DNA from: Sphingobacterium bovisgrunnientis
Lineage (GTDB): Bacteria; Bacteroidota; Bacteroidia; Sphingobacteriales; Sphingobacteriaceae
Assembly (NCBI RefSeq): GCF_009829085.1
Contig: NZ_WUQY01000009.1
Span: 42,730-106,729, forward strand
Reading direction: 5' to 3'
Length of the DNA stretch: 64,000 nucleotides
Part shown: positions 54,628-63,984 of the stretch, in pieces
Numbering within the stretch: position 1 is the stretch's first letter
Layout: every line of letters begins with the position of its first letter
Notes under the pieces: generated by a model
The model's input: only the letters and a program-made list of their open reading frames with translations
Database searches by the model: none
What the model was told of the DNA's origin: nothing
Made by a program: the position numbers and the translations under genes

Positions 54628-56628
54628 ATGGACACACAACAAAGTTTGATATTGCCAGGTAGTTATTGCAACTCCAAATTAACATATTCACGATTCAAAA
54701 CGCGTGAAATCCAAATTGGTCATCTTGGAATGGGTGGTGATAATCCTATTCGTATCCAAAGTATGACTACTATTGATACAATGGATACCTTGGGATCGGT
54801 CGAACAAACTATTCGCATGGTGGATGCTGGTTGTGAGATTGTGAGAATAACCGCTCCTAGTATCAAAGAAGCCGAAAACTTAGGTAATATTAAGAATGAA
54901 CTTCGTGCAAGAGGCTATAACGTCCCTTTGGTCGCTGATATTCATTTCACTCCCAATGCCGCAGAAGTAGCAGCACGTCTGATCGAGAAAGTACGTGTCA
55001 ATCCAGGAAATTACGCGGACAAAAAGAAATTTGATCAAATAGACTATACCGATTCAGCTTATCAAGCTGAATTAGATCGTATTTATAAAAAATTTGCTCC
55101 ACTTGTGGGTATTTGCAAAGAATACGGCACAGCTATGCGTATCGGGACAAACCACGGTTCGCTTTCGGATCGCATTATGAGCCGCTATGGCGATAGCCCA
55201 GAAGGTATGGTGGAATCCGCAATGGAATTCATCCGTATTTGCGAAGATTTGAATTTCTATAACCTATGTGTTTCGATGAAATCGTCTAATCCAAAAGTTA
55301 TGGTGCAGGCTTACCGACTCCTGGTGGAAAGAATGGTATCGGAAAACATGAACTATCCATTGCATTTGGGCGTGACAGAAGCTGGTGATGGTGAAGATGG
55401 TCGTATCAAATCGGCTGTCGGGATCGGAACCTTATTAGAAGATGGTTTAGGCGATACTGTACGTGTTTCCTTGACAGAAGAACCCGAAAAAGAAGCGCCG
55501 GTAGCTATTGCATTGGTCAATCGTTACAGCAAAAGAAAAGTTGCGCTAGCACAAGACCCACATAGAGAAATCTTAACATTAAACGAAGTTGGGGAGACAA
55601 CTCCTTATGTTTCACGTGAAGTGAATACATTTGTAGGTGGTTCGCTCGTTCCACGTGTCATCATTGATATTTCAGCTAAAAACTTGAAAGATCCATTTAT
55701 TCTTTCGGAAGTTGGTTACAAATATGATGCAATCAACGATAAATACCACATGGGCGATCAATCGGTAGATTTCGTTTATTTGGCGGATCAATTACCTTCG
55801 TTTACGATGCCCGGCAATCTAAAACAATTGTATAATTACAACACGTGGTTGTCCTTGACAAATAAAGCCAATATTCATCCTGTATATAGCTTAGCAGAAT
55901 TTAATCAAGCAACGCTAAAAGATTCTGCATTGAATATGGTCCGTATTTCAAATGATGATTTAGCCAGCGAAGAATTCAATAACTTGCAAATAGACAAAAC
56001 TGTAGTCTTTTTGTTGGAGACAACACATACACACGGCATGGCAGATCAACGTCAGTTTTTCGCAAATTTGCAAGAAATTGGATTAGACAATCCGGTGATT
56101 ATACGCCGCAGTTATGCCGCAGAAGATTTCTCTGGTCCTGTTGGTGACATTATGAATCCTGAAGAGCCAATTTCTAAGATTCAATTGTATGCGGCTACAG
56201 ATTTGGGCGCTTTATTAATCGATGGATTGGGATCTGGAATTTGGATTGATTCCCCTGCAACGCCAACAGATAAATTAGCTTCAGTTTCTTTCGGAATATT
56301 ACAAGCTACTCGTTCACGCATTTCAAAAACCGAATATATTTCATGTCCAAGCTGTGGTCGTACATTGTTCGACTTGCAAGATACGACACAAATGATTCGC
56401 TCGCGCACAAACCACCTTAAAGGTTTGAAAATCGGCATTATGGGCTGTATCGTAAATGGACCAGGTGAAATGGCGGATGCGGATTATGGTTACGTAGGTG
56501 CGGGACCTGATAAAATAACACTTTACCGTGGACAAGAAGTTGTAAAGAAAAATGTTTCCTCAGCAAATGCATTAGATGAACTTATAAATATTATCAAGTC
56601 CGATGGACTTTGGGTAGAAGAAAGTTAA
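54628..56628 (+). CDS. ispG: 4-hydroxy-3-methylbut-2-enyl diphosphate synthase, long form
   Basis: Penultimate step of the MEP isoprenoid pathway, an iron-sulfur enzyme. At 666 residues it is the long IspG type with an insert between the N-terminal barrel and the C-terminal cluster domain, as in other Bacteroidota, chlamydiae and plants. N-terminal marks are IRIQSMTTIDTMDTLGSVEQ, PLVADIHFTPNAA and KVRVNPGNYAD. The [4Fe-4S] cysteines lie in SCPSCGRTLFD and GIMGCIVNGPGEMADADYGY. No other MEP gene is adjacent. Confidence 0.97.
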   Translation: MDTQQSLILPGSYCNSKLTYSRFKTREIQIGHLGMGGDNPIRIQSMTTIDTMDTLGSVEQTIRMVDAGCEIVRITAPSIKEAENLGNIKNELRARGYNVPLVADIHFTPNAAEVAARLIEKVRVNPGNYADKKKFDQIDYTDSAYQAELDRIYKKFAPLVGICKEYGTAMRIGTNHGSLSDRIMSRYGDSPEGMVESAMEFIRICEDLNFYNLCVSMKSSNPKVMVQAYRLLVERMVSENMNYPLHLGVTEAGDGEDGRIKSAVGIGTLLEDGLGDTVRVSLTEEPEKEAPVAIALVNRYSKRKVALAQDPHREILTLNEVGETTPYVSREVNTFVGGSLVPRVIIDISAKNLKDPFILSEVGYKYDAINDKYHMGDQSVDFVYLADQLPSFTMPGNLKQLYNYNTWLSLTNKANIHPVYSLAEFNQATLKDSALNMVRISNDDLASEEFNNLQIDKTVVFLLETTHTHGMADQRQFFANLQEIGLDNPVIIRRSYAAEDFSGPVGDIMNPEEPISKIQLYAATDLGALLIDGLGSGIWIDSPATPTDKLASVSFGILQATRSRISKTEYISCPSCGRTLFDLQDTTQMIRSRTNHLKGLKIGIMGCIVNGPGEMADADYGYVGAGPDKITLYRGQEVVKKNVSSANALDELINIIKSDGLWVEES

Positions 56629-56652
56629 TCTTCATCCCTATAAAGAGATTAC

Positions 56653-56690
56653 AAAGCCTTTAGTGTAGATACTTAAGGCTTTTGTTTTTA
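56653..56690 (+). terminator. Intrinsic terminator after ispG
   Basis: An 8-bp stem AAAGCCTT/AAGGCTTT (56653-56660 with 56675-56682) has a 14-base loop and is followed by TGTTTTTA. Confidence 0.55.
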
Positions 56691-56729
56691 ATTTGTATAT
56701 TTAAGTTTAAGGAAACCAAAATAAACTTT

Positions 56730-58178
56730 ATGAAAAAACTCATTTTTCTATGCACTTTGCTTATTAGCAGTCTTTCACATGCCCAAAAATTTGATGCGAA
56801 TTGGGAATCACTGAACAAAAGAGGAATTCCAGAATGGTTTAATCAAGATAAATTCGGAATTTTCATCCATTGGGGAGTATATGCGGTTCCAGCATATGCA
56901 CCTGTCATCCCGAATAATGGATTAAGTTATTCGGAATGGTATTGGCAACGAATTGCTTCCAAAGAACCAAAATATTGGGATTTTCACACGAAGAATTTCG
57001 GTGAAAATTTTACATACGACCAATTTGAGCCAAATTTTAAGACCGAATTATACAATCCCGCACAATGGGCTGAAGTATTCAAAAATTCGGGGGCAAAATA
57101 TGTAGTTTTGACATCAAAACATCATGACGGTTATGCATTATGGGATAATCCACAAGCGGATCGCACCTGGGGAAGACCTTGGAATGCGGTTTCTGGTACG
57201 CCAAAACGTGATTTGCTTGGTGACTTAACAACTGCTGTACGAGATGCAGGATTGAAAATGGGCTACTATTATTCGCTTTACGAATGGTATAACCCCCTAT
57301 GGCAGTCCGATAAAAAGAAATATATCAACGACCATATGCTTCCTCAATTGAAAGATTTGGTTAACAAACATAAACCATCTATTATTTTTTCGGATGGTGA
57401 ATGGGATTTATCCGATACCACATGGCAAAGTAAAGAATTCTTGGCTTGGCTTTTCAATGAATCACCTGTAGCCAAAGATGTAGTCGTAAATGATCGTTGG
57501 GGTAAAAATACACGGGAAACAAACCACGGAGCGACTTATACGACTTCCGAATATGGTAGCGGCATGAATGCGGATATTGTTTGGGAAGAAAGCCAAGGAA
57601 TAGGTCATTCCTACGGTTACAACCGTAATGAAAATATCAATGATTACAAAACTTCGAAAGAACTGTTATTGTTACTTATTGATATTGTCGCACGTGGCGG
57701 AAATTTACTACTCGACATTGGTCCTACATCCGATGGAAGAATACCGGTTATTATGCAGGAGCGTCTGACTGAAATGGGTGACTGGCTTAAAGTAAATGGA
57801 GAAGCAATTTACGGCACTAAAACTGTTAAAAATCCATACCAATGGAGTTCAACTAGCATTCCAAAGAAAGATGACAAAAGCTATATGGCAGGATACAGTG
57901 CTGCAAAACTGATAGAACCAAAAGCTGATGTAGCACATGTGGAGTTATTTTTCACCATGAAAGACAAGGATCTTTATGCTTTCTTACCAAAGTACCAGTC
58001 AAAGGTCGTGTTGAAAGATTATAATATCAAGTCTAATACGACTGTATCTATATTAGGTTCTTCTAAAATTTTAAAAAATAAAAATGTAGGAAAGAATTGT
58101 GAGGTGGATTTATCAGGCTTTAAACCAGGAGAAATCGCTGGAGAATTATTGGTATTGAAATTTAAGAATATACTTTAA
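56730..58178 (+). CDS. Alpha-L-fucosidase, glycoside hydrolase family 29
   Basis: A 482-residue exported enzyme removing fucose from glycans. The signal peptide ends LSHAQ (residue 19). Family marks are PEWFNQDKFGIFIHWGVYAV, AKYVVLTSKHHDGYALWDN, GLKMGYYYSLYEWYNP and the nucleophile Asp in SIIFSDGEWDLSD, then GGNLLLDIGPTSDGRIP. The C-terminal 130 residues form a beta-sandwich. The start at 56730 gives a complete signal peptide; the longer frame begins inside the ispG terminator region. It is a lone CAZyme, 46 kb from the Sus-like operon in this window. Confidence 0.92.
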   Translation: MKKLIFLCTLLISSLSHAQKFDANWESLNKRGIPEWFNQDKFGIFIHWGVYAVPAYAPVIPNNGLSYSEWYWQRIASKEPKYWDFHTKNFGENFTYDQFEPNFKTELYNPAQWAEVFKNSGAKYVVLTSKHHDGYALWDNPQADRTWGRPWNAVSGTPKRDLLGDLTTAVRDAGLKMGYYYSLYEWYNPLWQSDKKKYINDHMLPQLKDLVNKHKPSIIFSDGEWDLSDTTWQSKEFLAWLFNESPVAKDVVVNDRWGKNTRETNHGATYTTSEYGSGMNADIVWEESQGIGHSYGYNRNENINDYKTSKELLLLLIDIVARGGNLLLDIGPTSDGRIPVIMQERLTEMGDWLKVNGEAIYGTKTVKNPYQWSSTSIPKKDDKSYMAGYSAAKLIEPKADVAHVELFFTMKDKDLYAFLPKYQSKVVLKDYNIKSNTTVSILGSSKILKNKNVGKNCEVDLSGFKPGEIAGELLVLKFKNIL

Positions 58179-58201
58179 TTTTTGATTGTAAATTTATAAC
58201 G

Positions 58202-58235
58202 AAAAGGACTTGTAATTAAATTACTAGTCCTTTTT
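58202..58235. terminator. Bidirectional terminator after the fucosidase
   Basis: Arms AAAAGGACT and AGTCCTTTT (58202-58210 with 58226-58234), plus a further 4 bp inside one T-T mismatch, are followed by T. The converging MFS gene ends 13 bases beyond it. Confidence 0.8.
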
Positions 58236-58247
58236 AGATTAATAATC

Positions 58248-59492
58248 TTATTTCTTCCAACTTGAATAATCAATTTTAAATAGTCGTCGATGTAAGTGTA
58301 TTCGCAAATAAATATAAAATCCAATCGAAATAGCCACGCCAACGCCCCCCATTATATATAGCGCATTTTTGAGTCCCACAGCCTCCGCAATAGCTCCTGT
58401 CAATAAACTTCCGATTGGAAATATCCCTTGGAAAGCCATTACATAATAAGACATAATTCGGGCTCTATACGAAGACATTGAATGTGTTTGAATATAAGTA
58501 TTGATACTGGAATTTTGCATCATCATCGCAAAGGAAACAGCCACTGTGAAGAAAATTGCTGACGGCAAATAATGTGCATAAGCCAAAAGCAATAACGAAA
58601 TCCCCATCATCAAGGCAGAAAACATGACCCGATACCGAAGATTTTCTCCTGTCTTCAAACTTGCCATACGTATCGCACCAATCATTGCGCCTAGGCCTGC
58701 TGCCGACTCAAACCAGGAGAATGTTGTTTCATTACCATTGAACAAATCTCGAGCAACAGCGGGCAACAAGGAAGTATATGGGATGACAAACAAACTTGAG
58801 AATGTCATAATCACTATCAATGACGCCAAATGCGGTGAACGCTTTAAGTAATCAAAACCGTCACGAAGCCCTTGCCACGTGGAACTTCCATTTTTCCTTA
58901 TAATTGGTTTTTCTACCACCTTCATCAAGGACAAAGTCGTCAGTACGGGGATAAAACTTAGAAAATTCATTAGGAAACAAACAAATTCTCCATAGGTACT
59001 AAGCAAAATCCCACCAATAGCAGGCCCAACCATACGAGCAGCATTAAAAACTGATGAATTCAGGGCTATTGCATTTGGTAAATCCTTACGATTGTCGATC
59101 AAAGAAGAGAGTAAAGCTTGTCTTCCTAAGACATCAAATGCATTGATTATGCCCTGTATAAATCCCAGTACACACAACCAAATGACCGTCTCCCAACCAA
59201 AATAGACTACTAATGCCAGTACGCCAGCTTGAATCATCAAAAGAATTTGTGTCCACACCACAAGCCTATACTTCGATCGACCGTCCACAAAAGATCCAAT
59301 AAATGGAGATAAGAAAAGCGATGGAGATAAGGATACAAATGAAACGAAACCCAACCAAAATACAGAGTTTGTTAGCTCATATACCAACCAACTGATAGCT
59401 ATTCGCTGCATCCAGGTACCTAATAGCGACAACGACTGTCCTATCGTATGCAATCTGAAATTCGGATAGTGCAACGATCTGAAAATTTCCAT
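58248..59492 (-). CDS. MFS transporter, EntS/MFS_3 type
   Basis: A 414-residue efflux-type permease with about 12 helices. It opens with FRSLHYPNFRLHTIGQSLSL, LLGTWMQRIAISWLVYELTN and then LFLSPFIGSFVDGRSKYRLV, the MFS motif A variant of this group. Further marks are LGRQALLSSLIDNRKDLPNA and RMVGPAIGGILLSTYGE. Relatives export siderophores or drugs; the substrate here is unknown and no siderophore genes are near. It is divergent from the aldolase gene. Confidence 0.88.
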   Translation of the reverse strand: MEIFRSLHYPNFRLHTIGQSLSLLGTWMQRIAISWLVYELTNSVFWLGFVSFVSLSPSLFLSPFIGSFVDGRSKYRLVVWTQILLMIQAGVLALVVYFGWETVIWLCVLGFIQGIINAFDVLGRQALLSSLIDNRKDLPNAIALNSSVFNAARMVGPAIGGILLSTYGEFVCFLMNFLSFIPVLTTLSLMKVVEKPIIRKNGSSTWQGLRDGFDYLKRSPHLASLIVIMTFSSLFVIPYTSLLPAVARDLFNGNETTFSWFESAAGLGAMIGAIRMASLKTGENLRYRVMFSALMMGISLLLLAYAHYLPSAIFFTVAVSFAMMMQNSSINTYIQTHSMSSYRARIMSYYVMAFQGIFPIGSLLTGAIAEAVGLKNALYIMGGVGVAISIGFYIYLRIHLHRRLFKIDYSSWKK

Positions 59493-59517
59493 GAGAACGA
59501 TATAGCTTTTAATCTGA

Positions 59518-59535
59518 ATAAATAACTACCTTTGT
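59518..59535 (+). promoter_or_regulatory. Promoter of the aldolase gene
   Basis: TACCTTTG at 59527-59534 matches TAnnTTTG exactly within the 18-mer shared with ispG. It lies 56 bases before the ATG. Confidence 0.55.
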
Positions 59536-59590
59536 AACAGCTAAAATTATAGATAGTTTTAAATTTATTAAAATACAACAAAACCAAACA

Positions 59591-60250
59591 ATGAAGTTTT
59601 TTATCGACACAGCCAACTTGGCTCAAATTAAAGAAGCGCAAGACTTAGGTGTATTAGACGGTGTAACTACTAATCCAAGCCTAATGGCTAAGGAAGGAAT
59701 CTCTGGCGACGAAAATGTAATCAATCATTACAAAGCGATCTGCGAAATCGTGGATGGTGATGTAAGTGCAGAAGTTATCTCTACAGATTACGAAAACATG
59801 ATCAAAGAAGGAGAAGCATTAGCTGCTTTAGATTCTAAGATTGTAGTTAAAATTCCTATGATCAAAGACGGCGTTAAAGCGATCAAATATTTTAGCCAAA
59901 AAGGTATAAAAACAAATTGTACATTGGTATTTTCAGCGGGTCAAGCGTTGTTAGCGGCTAAAGCTGGAGCGACTTATGTATCTCCATTTGTAGGTCGTTT
60001 GGATGACATTTCAGTAGATGGTTTAGGCCTAATCGAAGAGATCCGTTTGATCTATGACAACTACGGTTTCACGACTCAAATCTTAGCTGCTTCAGTTCGT
60101 CATAGCGCGCATCTTTTAGGTTGTGCGAAGATCGGTGCAGATGTTATGACTGGTCCATTATCGGTAATCACAGCGTTGTTAAAACACCCATTAACAGATA
60201 GCGGTCTTGCTCAATTTTTAGCGGATCACGCCAAAGCTGCGGGCAAATAA
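59591..60250 (+). CDS. fsa: Fructose-6-phosphate aldolase/transaldolase-like protein
   Basis: A 219-residue class I aldolase of the small transaldolase group. It has [37 protein letters not shown], the Schiff-base Lys in [47 protein letters not shown] and [11 protein letters not shown]. The size fits either FSA or short transaldolase (TalC); activity on sedoheptulose-7-phosphate versus fructose-6-phosphate cannot be separated by eye. It follows the 18-mer promoter and ends at a strong terminator. Confidence 0.9.
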   Translation: MKFFIDTANLAQIKEAQDLGVLDGVTTNPSLMAKEGISGDENVINHYKAICEIVDGDVSAEVISTDYENMIKEGEALAALDSKIVVKIPMIKDGVKAIKYFSQKGIKTNCTLVFSAGQALLAAKAGATYVSPFVGRLDDISVDGLGLIEEIRLIYDNYGFTTQILAASVRHSAHLLGCAKIGADVMTGPLSVITALLKHPLTDSGLAQFLADHAKAAGK

Positions 60251-60270
60251 TACAACCCCAAATACAGCTT

Positions 60271-60309
60271 AATAAAGCCTCTCTGACCACGCGTTTGAGA
60301 GGCTTTATT
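60271..60309 (+). terminator. Intrinsic terminator after the aldolase gene
   Basis: A perfect 13-bp stem (60271-60283 with 60297-60309) has a 13-base loop. It overlaps the 5' extension of the next reading frame, supporting the downstream ATG for that gene. Confidence 0.8.
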
Positions 60310-60339
60310 ATACCAGCAATTATTCGTAAATTTACTCCT

Positions 60340-60804
60340 ATGAAAACAACAGGTCACGAGGCACAAAACCACAATCATCCCACAGATTTTACACAACTTT
60401 TAAAGTCAAATGGCTTGAAAGTTACGAAGCCTCGTCTGCGTGTATTGGAAGTTATTTCTGACAAAAAGACAGCCATTACACAACCTGATTTGGAGAAAGT
60501 TTTCGGTGCTGAAATAGACCGCGTAACCTTATACAGAATTCTTGCATCATTCGAAGAGAAAGGAATCTTACATAAGATTTTCGACTTGCAAGGTACAGCA
60601 ACTTACGCTATCTGTTCGACTAAATGTTCGGCTGATCACCACCACGATCAGCACGTACACTTTATCTGCTCGGTATGCAATAGTGTATATTGTTTGGATG
60701 AAATCTCCGTTCCCAAAATCAATATCCCCACTAATTTTTCCTTACACGCTATCGCAATAAATGCCGTTGGTATTTGTTCGGGGTGTCAAGTACAGCAGGA
60801 TTAA
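60340..60804 (+). CDS. Fur-family metal-responsive repressor
   Basis: A 154-residue regulator. The winged helix has LKSNGLKVTKPRLRVLEVI and IDRVTLYRILASFEEKGIL. The metal and dimerisation part has a His cluster HHHDQHVHFICSVCNSVYCL and two CxxC pairs (CSVC and CSGC), the structural zinc site. It could be Fur, Zur or a related sensor; the His-rich stretch and short length do not settle it. The start at 60340 is chosen because an earlier in-frame ATG lies inside the aldolase terminator. No target operator could be named. Confidence 0.9.
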   Translation: MKTTGHEAQNHNHPTDFTQLLKSNGLKVTKPRLRVLEVISDKKTAITQPDLEKVFGAEIDRVTLYRILASFEEKGILHKIFDLQGTATYAICSTKCSADHHHDQHVHFICSVCNSVYCLDEISVPKINIPTNFSLHAIAINAVGICSGCQVQQD

Positions 60805-61307
60805 AGTAAGCTTATCGTAATTCATTCTAAAGATTTCTCTCGCATATTTTACATGTGGGATAAGCATCTTTGTTGTCATTTTTTAAGCACATTTTAAGTA
60901 AAAAAAACTAAATTTATTTTAGCTAAAAATAACATATCTATCTATTTTTTAATACATTAAATATGCTAAAATTACAAATTAAATTATATTAATATTTTTA
61001 AATAACATATACATTTACAACAGCACCTCATAAACCCCTATTAAACACAGTTTTAAAAAACACAATTTTAGCAAATAAATAGCACAAAAATATGTTATTC
61101 AAGAACTTAAAATAGCTAAAATAAATATAAAGTTAATAAACATAATCTTAACAGTCGTTCCCATCCCCTTGACTCAAAACTTTCGAAAACTCTGGCAGTA
61201 TTGTTGTATATTAGTATTAGATTTTTCAGGGCATCACATATTGGGAAACACTTCTCCTCTACCCTGCCTTAATTCATCTAAATAAAAAACAAATACGAAT
61301 AACTCAT
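60805..61307. other. Long AT-rich gap with repeated short motifs
   Basis: About 500 bases with no convincing gene. It contains TTTTAGCTAAAA (60917-60928) and partial copies GCTAAAA (60965-60971), TTTTAGC (61066-61072) and TAGCTAAAA (61113-61121). ATAACATAT occurs at 60929-60937 and 61002-61010, and inverted at 61090-61098. It may hold control sites for rnr or an unrecognised RNA. Confidence 0.4.
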
Positions 61308-63437
61308 ATGAAGACCAAAAAAGAAAATCCATATAAAGACGTAATAACTCAAATGATAATTGATGTGTTTGAGAAAAACGGCAACCAACTGATGAACTAC
61401 AAACAGGTGGCCGCAAAACTTAACATCACCGATACAGATTCCAAAATAACGATAGCAGATATATTAAACGACGCTTCAAAAAAGGGTCACTTTCAACAAC
61501 CCGAAAGAGGCAAATTCAAACTACGTCAATTGAACGTATACATCACCGGAACTGTCGATATGACAGCTGACGGTTCAGCCTATATTGTACCCGAGAATGA
61601 ACTCGAAAATGACATCTTCGTCGCACCACGAAAGCTGCGTCAAGCACTTCATGGTGACACCGTGAAAGTGCACGTTTATGAACGCAAAAAAGGCAGAAAA
61701 AGAGAAGGTGAAATCGTTGAGATTTTACACCGCGCAAAGACAGATTTCACAGGTACAATTGACATCTCCAAAACCTATGCATTCTTCCTTCCGGATGATC
61801 GAAAAATGCTGCACGACATCTTCATTCCACTAGACAATTTGAATGGTGCACAGAATACAGAAAAGGTCGTCGTGTCTATTATCGAGTGGCCCAAAAATGC
61901 GAAAAATCCCATCGGAAAAGTGAAAGCTGTATTGGGCAAAAAAGGAGAGAATAATACGGAGATGAATGCGATCCTTGCGGACTTCGGATTCCCATTAGAA
62001 TTTCCAAAAGAGGTTGAGCAAGCAGCCCTAAATATTTCGGAAGAAATCAGCCAAGAAGAGATTTCCTTACGTCGTGATTTCAGAAATATTTTAACATTCA
62101 CGATCGACCCTTTTGATGCTAAAGATTTTGATGATGCAATTTCATTCCAAGTTTTAGAAAATGGAAATTATGAGATTGGCGTGCACATTGCAGACGTGTC
62201 TCATTACGTAACGCCAGATTCTATTCTAGATAAAGAAGCATTCCAACGTGGCACTTCAGTTTATTTAGTTGACCGCGTAATACCGATGCTCCCAGAACGT
62301 CTTTCTAACAATCTTTGTTCGTTAAGACCGAATGAAGATAAGCTTACGTTCTCCGCAGTATTTGAAATGGACGAAAAAGCTAACGTCGTCGATCAATGGT
62401 TTGGTCGCACCGTTATTCATTCCGATCGTCGCTTCACCTATGAAGAAGCGCAAGAGATTATCGAGAATAAAGAAGGAGATCATTCCGAAGCTATCCTAAA
62501 ATTAAATGAGCTGGCTTATATCCTGCGTGAACGCAAATTCAAAAATGGCGCTATCAGTTTCGAAAGCGAAGAAGTAAAATTTCATTTGGATGAAAATGGA
62601 AAACCTTTGGGCGTGTACACGAAAGTTCGTAAGGACGCGCACAAACTTATCGAAGACTTCATGCTTTTGGCAAATCGCAAAGTAGCAGAATATATCGGCA
62701 AGCAAGGAAAAGGTAAAAACAAATTAGGTTTTATATACCGTTTCCACGATGTCCCAAAACCTGATGCCTTAGCTAGCTTCTCCCTATTTGCTGCAAAATT
62801 TGGACACAAGTTGCTTACTAAAAATGATAAAGAAACTGCCAAATCATTGAATGAGCTGATGACAAAAATTGAGGGTTCTAAAGAACAAAACATGTTGACA
62901 TCATTAGCCGTTCGCTCTATGGCAAAAGCTATTTATACAACCAAAGGCTCATCCCACTATGGATTGGCTTTTGATTATTACACACACTTCACCTCTCCTA
63001 TCCGCCGATACCCTGATGTAATGGTGCATCGTTTATTGCAGTACTATTTAGATGGCGGTACAAAAGTAAATACGGAGCACTACGAAAAGCTTGCTGAACA
63101 TTCTTCTCAAATGGAGAAACGTGCGGCAGAAGCTGAACGCGCTTCAATCAAATACAAACAAGCAGAATTCTTACAAGATCAAGTTGGTGTAGAATACGCA
63201 GGCATCGTATCTGGTGTGACAGAATGGGGAATGTATGTAGAGATTCAAGAAAATAAATGTGAAGGTATGGTACGCTTACGCGATATCACGGATGACTTTT
63301 ACACGCTAGATGAGAAGAATTACGCCATCATCGGTCAACGTAAAAAGAAAACTTACCAACTGGGTGATGAAGTGCAAATCAAAGTAAAGAAAGTAGATTT
63401 GGAAAAAAGACAAATTGATTTTACTTTATTATCTTAA
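61308..63437 (+). CDS. rnr: Ribonuclease R
   Basis: A 709-residue 3'-5' exoribonuclease that degrades structured RNA. The N-terminal winged-helix-like and cold-shock domains are followed by the RNB catalytic domain with TIDPFDAKDFDDAISF (the metal-binding Asp cluster), IGVHIADVSHYVTP, LVDRVIPMLPERLSNNLCSL and HFTSPIRRYPDVMVHRLLQY. The C-terminal S1 domain reads GIVSGVTEWGMYVEI. Full length is normal. A bidirectional terminator overlaps the stop codon. Confidence 0.96.
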   Translation: MKTKKENPYKDVITQMIIDVFEKNGNQLMNYKQVAAKLNITDTDSKITIADILNDASKKGHFQQPERGKFKLRQLNVYITGTVDMTADGSAYIVPENELENDIFVAPRKLRQALHGDTVKVHVYERKKGRKREGEIVEILHRAKTDFTGTIDISKTYAFFLPDDRKMLHDIFIPLDNLNGAQNTEKVVVSIIEWPKNAKNPIGKVKAVLGKKGENNTEMNAILADFGFPLEFPKEVEQAALNISEEISQEEISLRRDFRNILTFTIDPFDAKDFDDAISFQVLENGNYEIGVHIADVSHYVTPDSILDKEAFQRGTSVYLVDRVIPMLPERLSNNLCSLRPNEDKLTFSAVFEMDEKANVVDQWFGRTVIHSDRRFTYEEAQEIIENKEGDHSEAILKLNELAYILRERKFKNGAISFESEEVKFHLDENGKPLGVYTKVRKDAHKLIEDFMLLANRKVAEYIGKQGKGKNKLGFIYRFHDVPKPDALASFSLFAAKFGHKLLTKNDKETAKSLNELMTKIEGSKEQNMLTSLAVRSMAKAIYTTKGSSHYGLAFDYYTHFTSPIRRYPDVMVHRLLQYYLDGGTKVNTEHYEKLAEHSSQMEKRAAEAERASIKYKQAEFLQDQVGVEYAGIVSGVTEWGMYVEIQENKCEGMVRLRDITDDFYTLDEKNYAIIGQRKKKTYQLGDEVQIKVKKVDLEKRQIDFTLLS

Positions 63438-63465
63438 ATAAAGAGTGCTAGTAGCACTCTTTATT
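63437..63465. terminator. Bidirectional terminator after rnr
   Basis: A 13-bp stem AATAAAGAGTGCT/AGCACTCTTTATT (63437-63449 with 63453-63465) has a three-base loop and is followed by ATTATTTT. Confidence 0.88.
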
Positions 63466-63468
63466 ATT

Positions 63469-63906
63469 TTAATAGTTTAAAGCGAGAGTGAATGGTGTTC
63501 CTCCAGGATTAATCGTTTCGGTTTTTTCAACCATTACTTTATCCCCTTTTTCAATCTTGTAAGTCAATGTAAAAGCATTGGTAATAGCAAAAGCACCTAT
63601 ATTTATTGATGACGTCAAATATCCTGACGGAGACTGCAATACGGCAGTTTTGCCACCATAAAAATATTCTTTTGACACATTATACAACACCTGCCCATCG
63701 GTTCCGTTAACACCATTTACCACCCATTTCATCGGATTTGCTTTGTTATCGTGCGATGATACTGTTACACGAATATCTGAATTGTCATTTGTAAATGACG
63801 ACGAACTTGTGACAGTTACCTTTAAAGTCTCTTTATTTTCAGAAGGCTGTCCACTATCCGAATCTTTAGAGCAAGAAATAGCACCAATCAATACTGTAAA
63901 CAGCAA
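63469..63906 (-). CDS. Hypothetical lipoprotein with non-ATG start
   Basis: A 145-residue lipoprotein with lipobox GAISCSKD and a Ser/Asp-rich linker. The mature part looks all-beta (LKVTVTSSSSFTNDNSDIRV, then MKWVVNGVNGTDGQVLY) and ends in TPFTLALNY. The family is not recognised. The coordinates use TTG at 63906. However, the frame stays open upstream and an in-frame CTG at 63927 would give MKLFNKILLFTVLIGAISC, a better signal peptide with Lys at positions 2 and 6. No in-frame ATG exists in this part. The true start may therefore be CTG. Confidence 0.6.
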   Translation of the reverse strand: MLFTVLIGAISCSKDSDSGQPSENKETLKVTVTSSSSFTNDNSDIRVTVSSHDNKANPMKWVVNGVNGTDGQVLYNVSKEYFYGGKTAVLQSPSGYLTSSINIGAFAITNAFTLTYKIEKGDKVMVEKTETINPGGTPFTLALNY

Positions 63907-63963
63907 AATTTTGTTAAATAATTTCAGAAGCGTCCCAAATAAGGTAAAAAATGGCGGTAATTT

Positions 63964-63984
63964 ATATAGCAGGGATTGCTATAT
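63964..63984. promoter_or_regulatory. 8-bp inverted repeat upstream of the terminal lipoprotein gene
   Basis: ATATAGCA and TGCTATAT are separated by GGGAT. It lies 37 to 58 bases upstream of the inferred start of the lipoprotein gene and could be an operator or an end-of-transcript hairpin. Confidence 0.3.

Noticed and set aside
56682..58178. Longer start (56682) for the fucosidase
   Set aside because: It begins in the ispG terminator region and adds 16 residues ahead of a complete signal peptide.
60295..60804. Longer start (60295) for the Fur-family gene
   Set aside because: It lies within the aldolase terminator hairpin, and the added residues are not typical of Fur N-termini.
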